Source: Acidimicrobiia bacterium (GTDB lineage Bacteria > Actinomycetota > Acidimicrobiia > Spongiisociales > SHLN01). Taken from it: DNA of 15,040 bases. The notes below the pieces were generated by a model. It saw nothing but the letters and a program-made list of their open reading frames with translations, did no database searches and was not told the DNA's origin. Below, piece after piece: positions 1-5,214 of this stretch. The DNA lies in contig JAUXLW010000013.1 in the NCBI GenBank assembly GCA_030623545.1, forward strand, positions 1 through 15,040, read 5' to 3'. Each line of letters begins with the position of its first letter. Position 1 is the stretch's first letter. A program made the position numbers and the translations under genes.

Positions 1-390
1 GGGCGGCTGTGGAATTCCGACGCCGGCGCCGGCACCTTTGGAGCCGCGCTCGCCGTACCGCTCGCCATTATGGTGACCAACCCCGTACTCGAAGCGGCTC
101 TGGTGGGCGTTGTGATCGTACTGGGGCTCTGGGCCGCAAAGCCGTTCGCTCGAGGAGACCCGGGCTGGATCGTGATCGACGAGACCGCGGGTGCCTGGCT
201 GGCGATAATCGGGCTCGGCGGGTGGCCGCTGGCGATCGGATGGCTGGTTGCCCGCTTGGCCGACATAACCAAGTTCCCACCAGGAGTGGGGGCGGCCGAG
301 CGGCTTCCCGGCTCGCGAGGAGTGATGGCCGACGACCTCGTTGCCGGCCTTTACGGCCTGGCGGCGGGCTGGCTCGTGACTGCATTCTGA
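1..390 (+). CDS. pgpA: Phosphatidylglycerophosphatase A, 5' truncated by window edge
   Basis: PgpA dephosphorylates phosphatidylglycerophosphate to phosphatidylglycerol at the inner face of the cytoplasmic membrane. The reading frame is open from base 1, before the first ATG at 70, and the upstream codons already fit the family: AGTFGAALAVPLA corresponds to the usual APGTxGSLxAxPL segment near the N-terminus. Downstream come a hydrophobic helix, the acidic motif DPGWIVIDETAG (positions 157-192), RLADITKFPP (about 256-285, matching RxFDIxKPxP) and the C-terminal GVMADDLVAGLYG (about 322-360), the family's metal-binding GIMxDDxxAG block. Family members are roughly 150-170 residues, so only about 20-40 N-terminal residues should be missing. 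The ATG at 70 is therefore internal and not the true start. The gene ends 90 bp before the next gene on the same strand, with no clear terminator. Assignment is confident; the precise 5' end cannot be seen. Confidence 0.9.
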   Translation, partial: GRLWNSDAGAGTFGAALAVPLAIMVTNPVLEAALVGVVIVLGLWAAKPFARGDPGWIVIDETAGAWLAIIGLGGWPLAIGWLVARLADITKFPPGVGAAERLPGSRGVMADDLVAGLYGLAAGWLVTAF

Positions 391-463
391 GGTCGCGAAA
401 AAGAAGCTAAATCGGATGATCTCCCTTGAGGAGCGGTGCTATCGTCAGCTTTGGAGAAGGAAT

Positions 464-469
464 GAGGGG
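464..469 (+). promoter_or_regulatory. Ribosome binding site of the LPXTG protein gene
   Basis: GAGGGG lies 11 nt before the ATG at 481, a usable though slightly long Shine-Dalgarno spacing, and supports that start. The 90-bp gap 391-480 otherwise shows a loose TATCGT at 440-445 but no matching -35 element, so I do not call a promoter there. Confidence 0.5.
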
Positions 470-480
470 AAGAATCTGCG

Positions 481-1317
481 ATGCGTAAATGGTCCATGGC
501 CACGACACTCGTGCTTGTGGCGTTTTTCGCGATTCCAGCTGCTGCCGGCGCTGATGGCGGAGGTGCTGACAGTGGAGCGGCCGCTCCCACCGCACCGCAA
601 TGCCCCACGCAATCGAGTACAGGCGTAACCGTTGTCAGTATCAGCACGGAGCTGATGCTGGCGTGGGACTCGGCAAAGGCCAGCGCCGGGCCCGTGCCCG
701 TGTCGTTGGCGCCCGGCAGCTACGAAGTATCGGTGTACTCCTGGGACGCCCACAGCACCAAGACTCATCAGGCACAAACCAAGGAACAGTGGTACCTGGA
801 GTTATGGGGCGCCGGAACTACCCCGGTAATGGTCTCGGCGGCCACGCCTGACCTTCCGGAGGACGTGGACCTGGCCGGCTACCACATGGGCACCTTGACA
901 ATCACTCAACCCGTAACGGCGGTGAGGGCGGTGCATGCCGCCTTTCCGGACGAGTTCGAGCCACACTCGGTGGCCCCGCTGTGCGCCGTATTCACCGCGA
1001 CTGCCACCAGCGGATCCGAGGGTGGGGGGGACACCGGCGGGGAAGGCGACACCAACGGAACCACAGGCGGAAGCACCGGCGGCGACACCAACGGAACCAC
1101 TGGTGGAACTACGGGCGGCAGCGACGATGTTGCCGTGCTCGGTGACAGCGCCAGCCAGTCGCTTCAGCAGCTTCCCCTCACGGGGATAGCACTCGAGGCC
1201 GGCTTTGCTGCACTACTGGCACTGCTGGGGGGAATCCTCCTTCTCAAGAGGTCACAGTCGTGGCAATCTCGTCTCGAGCGTCGCAATGCCCGAGTATGGC
1301 GCCGTCCGGTCCGTTAA
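481..1317 (+). CDS. Secreted sortase-anchored surface protein (LPXTG type), function unknown
   Basis: This is a 278-residue cell-surface protein. Residues 1-24 form a signal peptide: a basic start (MRKW), a hydrophobic core (TTLVLVAFFAIPAAA) and a likely cleavage near AAGA. Residues about 40-175 form a globular extracellular domain that looks rich in beta strands, with two cysteines (C41, C168) that could form a disulfide. Recognisable segments are LAPGSYEVSVYSWD and EQWYLELW. Residues 177-215 are a Gly/Thr/Asp/Asn-rich linker holding a tandem repeat. The C-terminus is a full sortase signal: LPLTG at 231-235, a hydrophobic helix at about 238-255, then a basic tail. The tail is about 23 residues, longer than the few residues usual for class A substrates. 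The coding sequence ends in tandem stops, TAA then TAG. No sortase gene is in the window. I do not recognise the globular domain; a structural or adhesive role is a guess from architecture only. The start at 481 is backed by a GAGGGG site and by the signal peptide. Confidence 0.85.
   Translation: MRKWSMATTLVLVAFFAIPAAAGADGGGADSGAAAPTAPQCPTQSSTGVTVVSISTELMLAWDSAKASAGPVPVSLAPGSYEVSVYSWDAHSTKTHQAQTKEQWYLELWGAGTTPVMVSAATPDLPEDVDLAGYHMGTLTITQPVTAVRAVHAAFPDEFEPHSVAPLCAVFTATATSGSEGGGDTGGEGDTNGTTGGSTGGDTNGTTGGTTGGSDDVAVLGDSASQSLQQLPLTGIALEAGFAALLALLGGILLLKRSQSWQSRLERRNARVWRRPVR
1045..1116 (+). repeat. Two 36-bp tandem repeats encoding a Gly/Thr linker
   Basis: Units 1045-1080 and 1081-1116 both begin with the same 20 bases and differ at about six positions in the remainder. 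They encode GDTNGTTGGSTG followed by GDTNGTTGGTTG in the linker of the surface protein, in frame. A degenerate GGDTGGEGDTNG stretch just upstream suggests older copies. The unit length is a multiple of three, so copy-number changes would lengthen or shorten the wall-spanning stalk without frameshift. Confidence 0.8.
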
Positions 1318-1340
1318 TAGACTGAGACTGACGGCACTAG

Positions 1341-1346
1341 AGGAGG
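1341..1346 (+). promoter_or_regulatory. Strong Shine-Dalgarno of the universal stress protein gene
   Basis: A perfect AGGAGG lies 3 nt before the ATG at 1350. It is the strongest ribosome-binding site seen in the window and the only strong one in the usp-serA-serC-DUF1015 cluster, whose later genes seem to rely on coupling. Confidence 0.7.
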
Positions 1347-1349
1347 ATC

Positions 1350-1793
1350 ATGGACCCTTGGGCTCCCAAACTCATCATGGTGGCGATCGACGGATCTGAT
1401 CAGAGCATGCGGGCCGCCAATGTGGGCGCAGCCATCGCCCGCCAAAGCGGCGCGAAGCTCCATCTCGTCACAGTCGTTCGCCCTCCCGAAGGCTGGTGGG
1501 GAATAGTCGGGTCTCCGCCCCCGGCCGAAACACTCGGCAATGCCCTCAGCGACGCCCAGCGAGCAGTCATCGAAAAGACGATCGAGGCTCTCGACCTCTC
1601 GGACATTGACTATGAGACCTTCGAAGAAGTCGGAGACCCTGCCAACCAGCTGGCGGCATCCGCCGAGTCTCATAATGTCGACCTGCTCGTTATCGGCCAG
1701 CGAGGAGCCGGAGTCGTAGAACGCCTCATGGTGGGCTCCGTAGCCGATCGGCTGGTCCACATCTCGCGCACCCCCATCATGGTCATCCCCTAA
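1350..1793 (+). CDS. Universal stress protein, UspA family, ATP-binding type
   Basis: This is a 147-residue single-domain Usp, the normal length for the family. The first beta strand and its acidic residue are present (LIMVAIDGSDQS, D14). Near the C-terminus is the ATP-binding signature Gx2Gx9G(S/T): G116-QR-G119, nine residues, then G129-S130, followed by the final strand TPIMVIP. This places it with the nucleotide-binding Usp proteins (MJ0577-like), not the ATP-free UspA group. These are cytoplasmic dimers linked to stress survival and energy limitation; the specific role here is unknown. The gene has a perfect AGGAGG site, starts 32 bp after the surface protein gene and ends only 3 bp before serA, which lacks its own clear ribosome site. 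It may therefore be the first gene of the serine operon. Confidence 0.9.
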   Translation: MDPWAPKLIMVAIDGSDQSMRAANVGAAIARQSGAKLHLVTVVRPPEGWWGIVGSPPPAETLGNALSDAQRAVIEKTIEALDLSDIDYETFEEVGDPANQLAASAESHNVDLLVIGQRGAGVVERLMVGSVADRLVHISRTPIMVIP

Positions 1794-1796
1794 CCG

Positions 1797-2993
1797 ATGA
1801 AGATCCTTCTCGCGGACAGCTTCCCGGCTGAGTACGTGGATGAGCTGATCGGTAAGGGCCACAAGGTTGAGTATCGGCCTGACATCAGGGCCGCCGACCT
1901 GGCCCGGGAAATCGGCACATCCGACATCCTGGTCGTCCGCTCAACGGAGATCACCGAATCGGATCTCGAGTCAGCATCCGACTTATCCCTCGTGATCCGG
2001 GCCGGAGCCGGCACCAACACTATCGACACGCAGGCGGCCGCGAATCGCGGGATCTTCGTTGCCAGCGTCCCCGGCCGGAACGCCATAGCCGTCGCCGAAT
2101 TGACAATGGGCCTGATCCTGGCAGTCGACCGGCGCATCCCCGACAACGTCTCCGAGCTCCGAGCCGGGGTCTGGAATAAGAAAGACTTCTCCGAAGCGAA
2201 GGGCCTTCACGGCCGGAACCTGGGAATTGTGGGCCTGGGATCCATCGGCCTCCTGGTGGCAGCCCGGGCAGCAGCTTTTGGGCTCCAGGTGCACGGGCTT
2301 GCCAAGAAGCGATCGGAAGCAATAGCAGAGCGCGTAGCCGAACTCGACATCGAACTTCACGACGACCTCATACAACTAGCCGGGGCAGTTGAGATCATCA
2401 GCTTTCATCTCCCCGCCTCCCCCGATACCGAGCACATCATCAATGAGCAACTGCTGAACGCGCTCAAACCGGGAACAACCCTCATCAACACCTCCCGGTC
2501 CGACCTTGTCGACGAAGCCGCCCTGCTGACGGCTCTGGACGAGAATGACTTGTGGGCCGGCTTCGACGTTTACGAAGACGAGCCCAAGAGTGGTGAGGAA
2601 ATACACTCGGCTCTGGCGAAACATCCGCGGTTCTACGGCACTCACCACATCGGTGCCTCAACGACGCAGGCGCAGGAAGCGGTGGCGGCCGGTGTTGTCC
2701 AGATCATCGACGAGTACGTCGCGGGGAACATCATCAACACGGTGAACCTCGAGCTGCAGGTGCTCGGCACCAAAACTCTTTCCATCCGTCACTTGAACCG
2801 CGTCGGCGTGCTGGCGGCAGTGCTCTCAATCGTGCGGGACGCAGGCCACAACGTTCGGCAGATGACCAATCACATCTTCCAGGGGGCAGAAGCAGCTATC
2901 GCCATTCTTCAGATCGAGGGGGAAATAACTCCTGAGACGATCGCCCAACTCGAGAATACAGAGACCGTTATTCACGTGCTCATAAGCACATGA
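1797..2993 (+). CDS. serA: D-3-phosphoglycerate dehydrogenase with C-terminal ACT domain
   Basis: SerA oxidises 3-phosphoglycerate to 3-phosphohydroxypyruvate, the first step of the phosphorylated serine pathway, in the cytoplasm. The 398-residue protein has the substrate-binding half (1-95), a Rossmann domain with G146-x-G148-xx-G151, and catalytic residues in expected places: R234 in INTSR, E262 in DVYEDEP and H284 in THHIGAST. Residues about 325-398 form an ACT domain (RVGVLAAVLSIVRDAG onward), as in serine-feedback-inhibited enzymes. The extra ASB domain of the long actinobacterial form is absent, so this is the compact E. coli-like size. Oddities: the acidic residue that normally ends the second Rossmann strand and binds the NAD ribose is A169, followed by K170-K171-R172. 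S235 follows the catalytic Arg where Gly is common, and H283 replaces the common Pro before the catalytic His. The gene begins 3 bp after usp with no visible Shine-Dalgarno and overlaps serC by ATGA. Confidence 0.92.
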   Translation: MKILLADSFPAEYVDELIGKGHKVEYRPDIRAADLAREIGTSDILVVRSTEITESDLESASDLSLVIRAGAGTNTIDTQAAANRGIFVASVPGRNAIAVAELTMGLILAVDRRIPDNVSELRAGVWNKKDFSEAKGLHGRNLGIVGLGSIGLLVAARAAAFGLQVHGLAKKRSEAIAERVAELDIELHDDLIQLAGAVEIISFHLPASPDTEHIINEQLLNALKPGTTLINTSRSDLVDEAALLTALDENDLWAGFDVYEDEPKSGEEIHSALAKHPRFYGTHHIGASTTQAQEAVAAGVVQIIDEYVAGNIINTVNLELQVLGTKTLSIRHLNRVGVLAAVLSIVRDAGHNVRQMTNHIFQGAEAAIAILQIEGEITPETIAQLENTETVIHVLIST

Positions 2994-4054
2994 GGGCGAT
3001 CAACTTCAGTGCGGGTCCGTGCACCCTTCCCCTCGACGTGCTGGAGGAAGCGCAAGATGAGCTGGTGGACTACCGGGGTCGGGGGATGTCCCTGCTCGAA
3101 ATGAGCCATCGATCCCCCGAATATGAGGCGGTCCATAACGAGGCCCTCGATCTTTCGCGCGAGATCTTCGGTGCACCCGACGAATTCGCCATCTTGTTCC
3201 TCCAGGGAGGCGCCTCGCTTCAGTTCGGTATGGTGCCCCTCAACTTGCTGGGGCCCGGCCAACAAGCCGGCTATCTCGCTTCCGGGGCATGGGGCACCAA
3301 GGCGTTGGAGGACGCGGGGCACCACGGTAAGGCTTACGCGGCCTGGGACGGCGCCGATTCCGGCTACACCACCATGCCCGGCCCCGAAGACATCGAGATC
3401 CGGGACAACACCCGATACTTGCACGTCACTAGCAACGAGACTATCCACGGCACCCGGCTGAGCGAGTGGCCCAACGAAGCCCGGCTCGTCGCAGATATGT
3501 CTTCGGATTACATGTCGCGGGCCATTCCCTGGGACCGGTTCGATTTGGTCTATGGAGGAGCCCAGAAGAATCTCGGCCCCGCCGGGCTCACCATCGTCTT
3601 CGTACGCCACTCCGTGCTGGAAGAAACCAACCGGGACCTGGCGTCTTACCTGCGTTATGACATACACGCTGCAAAGAACTCCTTGTACAACACGCCCCCG
3701 GTCTTTGCCATCTACATGACGGGAAAGACGCTGAAATGGATCCAGCGCCAGGGCGGCCTGGCAGCCATCGAGAAAGCAGCCCAGGCCAGGTCGGACCTCA
3801 TTTATGACGTAATCGACGGAAGCGACGGTTATTACCGAGGGCCGGTCCAACCCGGGTCCCGGTCCCATATGAACGTGGTGTTTCGGCTCCCATCCGAAGA
3901 GGACGAAGCCAGGTTCTTGGGGGAGGCCGTCGCCAGAAACATGTTGAATCTGCGAGGTCACCGATCGGTCGGTGGCCTGAGGGCCAGCCTCTACAACGCG
4001 ATGCCGATGGAAGGCGTAGAGGCTCTGGCTTCTTTCATGAGCACATTCAGGTGA
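2990..4054 (+). CDS. serC: Phosphoserine aminotransferase
   Basis: SerC is a PLP enzyme that transfers the amino group of glutamate to 3-phosphohydroxypyruvate, giving O-phosphoserine; the same enzyme can serve vitamin B6 synthesis. The 354 residues match the common bacterial length of about 360. Hallmarks are the N-terminal NFSAGP, MSLLEMSHRS, the cofactor-phosphate loop QGGAS (72-76), TSNETIHGT (147-155), VADMSSD with the PLP-ring Asp D169, the Schiff-base lysine K193 in GGAQKNLGPAG, and the C-terminal GHRSVGGLRASLYNAM. It is the classical E. coli-type SerC, not the divergent mycobacterial type. Its ATG overlaps the serA stop (ATGA, 2990-2993) and its TGA overlaps the GTG of the next gene (4051-4054), so translation is probably coupled on both sides. 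Nothing appears broken. Confidence 0.95.
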   Translation: MRAINFSAGPCTLPLDVLEEAQDELVDYRGRGMSLLEMSHRSPEYEAVHNEALDLSREIFGAPDEFAILFLQGGASLQFGMVPLNLLGPGQQAGYLASGAWGTKALEDAGHHGKAYAAWDGADSGYTTMPGPEDIEIRDNTRYLHVTSNETIHGTRLSEWPNEARLVADMSSDYMSRAIPWDRFDLVYGGAQKNLGPAGLTIVFVRHSVLEETNRDLASYLRYDIHAAKNSLYNTPPVFAIYMTGKTLKWIQRQGGLAAIEKAAQARSDLIYDVIDGSDGYYRGPVQPGSRSHMNVVFRLPSEEDEARFLGEAVARNMLNLRGHRSVGGLRASLYNAMPMEGVEALASFMSTFR

Positions 4055-5214
4055 TCCGGCCTCTCACCGGGTACGTGGTAAGCCCCGATGCTGCTCCCCG
4101 CGTAGCAGCACCGGTCGTCGAAGACATGTCGGAAGACGAGCGGCGGGCGATAGTCGAAGCCAACCCCGAGTCCAGTGTCGAACTGCTATACGAGGCTCCC
4201 GTCACCCGTGACACCGCCCGTCACTACCTGGCTCGGGTCACGAGTGACGGAACCTTTCAACCAACGTCTGATTACTGGCTGTACCGCGTGAGCAAAGCCG
4301 GCCATCAGCAGGTCGGCATCGTCGCCGAGATAGAGGTGGCTTCATACGGCAAGGGGCGCCTGCGTCCGCACGAGAACACGAGGCACGAAGTAGCCGAAGC
4401 GGTGGCCGATGCCCACCAGGAGATTGGAGCAACGACTCACCCGATTTCTTTGACGTACCGCCACGATGACCCTATCGACGAGTTGGTCGCCGAAGTCGTT
4501 TCGAGCCCTCCGGCTCTGGACCTCTCCACGCCAGATGGACGCCGTCAGGAAGCCTGGCCGTACCCCGACTCAGAGGCTCTATCCGCCGCTCTGGCCAACA
4601 TCGACGTTCTCTACATCGCAGATGGTCACCATCGCACTGCCGGCAAGGCCGTCCTCGCCGAGCGACTCTCGGCCGGCCCCGACCAACCGGCGGGTCGCCT
4701 CCTGGCGGTACTCTTTCCCGACAACCAGATGCAGATCCTCGGGTATCACAGGTATCTGCACATGCCGGACAAGTCACCAGAGGCAGTATCGGAAGCTCTG
4801 TCGCGACAATTCGATGTCAGACCCATATCTCTGGCCCGGACCGGATCCGTCAAGCAGGGCGACCTTTGTTTTTTTGCCGGCGGCGAGTGGCACGAGCTCA
4901 CCTTCCGGCCTGAGGAGCATCTCGGCCCTGCGGCTGCTCTCGACGCTTCCATGCTGCAGAGCCAGGTGCTGGGACCAATCTGCGACGTAGTGGACCCCCG
5001 CACCGACCCCAGGCTGAACTACCTGCCCGGAATAGTCGACCTTTCTGAGCTCGCCGAGACCTGTCGGGACCAGCAAGCCGTTGGCTTCGTGACAAGGCCG
5101 CCGACCATCGCCGACGTTATGACCGTCGCCGATTCGGGGAATGTCATGCCCCCCAAATCCACATGGTTCAGCCCCAAGGTAGGTGCCGGCATCTTTCTGC
5201 GCAGAGTGATTTAG
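4051..5214 (+). CDS. DUF1015 family protein in the serine operon
   Basis: This is a 387-residue cytoplasmic protein of the DUF1015 family, whose biochemical function is not established to my knowledge. Family hallmarks are visible: an N-terminal SPDAAPRVAAPVVEDMS-like block, LRPHENT (104-110, fitting the conserved HExT) and YIADGHHRTAGKA with D191-G-H-H-R195. The DGHHR block resembles a motif of ParB/sulfiredoxin-fold proteins, a group that includes free-serine kinases, but I cannot show homology from this sequence. The gene starts with GTG inside the serC stop codon (GTGA), directly after serA and serC, so a role in phosphoserine or serine metabolism is a reasonable inference. No serB is in the window. 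A run of seven T (4869-4875) encodes Phe-Phe without breaking the frame. Its TAG stop overlaps the pepN stop on the other strand. Family assignment is firm; function is open. Confidence 0.85.
   Translation: MIRPLTGYVVSPDAAPRVAAPVVEDMSEDERRAIVEANPESSVELLYEAPVTRDTARHYLARVTSDGTFQPTSDYWLYRVSKAGHQQVGIVAEIEVASYGKGRLRPHENTRHEVAEAVADAHQEIGATTHPISLTYRHDDPIDELVAEVVSSPPALDLSTPDGRRQEAWPYPDSEALSAALANIDVLYIADGHHRTAGKAVLAERLSAGPDQPAGRLLAVLFPDNQMQILGYHRYLHMPDKSPEAVSEALSRQFDVRPISLARTGSVKQGDLCFFAGGEWHELTFRPEEHLGPAAALDASMLQSQVLGPICDVVDPRTDPRLNYLPGIVDLSELAETCRDQQAVGFVTRPPTIADVMTVADSGNVMPPKSTWFSPKVGAGIFLRRVI

Noticed and set aside
22..33. 12-bp palindrome GCCGGCGCCGGC near the window start
   Set aside because: It lies in pgpA codons (Ala-Gly-Ala-Gly) and is the kind of GC palindrome expected by chance; no partner sites suggest an operator.
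70..390. ATG at 70 as the true start of a 106-residue membrane protein
   Set aside because: The frame is open upstream to base 1 and encodes the expected PgpA N-terminal segment, so the gene is truncated by the window, not short.
391..480. Promoter or terminator between pgpA and the LPXTG gene
   Set aside because: TATCGT at 440-445 has no matching -35, and no stable hairpin or U-run is present. The 5-bp AAGCT/AGCTT pair has a loop of about 40 nt.
2972..3961. 329-residue open frame on the minus strand opposite serC
   Set aside because: serC on the plus strand is intact and highly conserved. The antisense frame has no recognisable motif and no ribosome site, so it is a codon-bias shadow.
4869..4875. 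Run of seven T in the DUF1015 gene as a possible frameshift site
   Set aside because: The frame continues intact to a normal family length and the run encodes Phe-Phe; there is no alternative frame that would make a sensible product.
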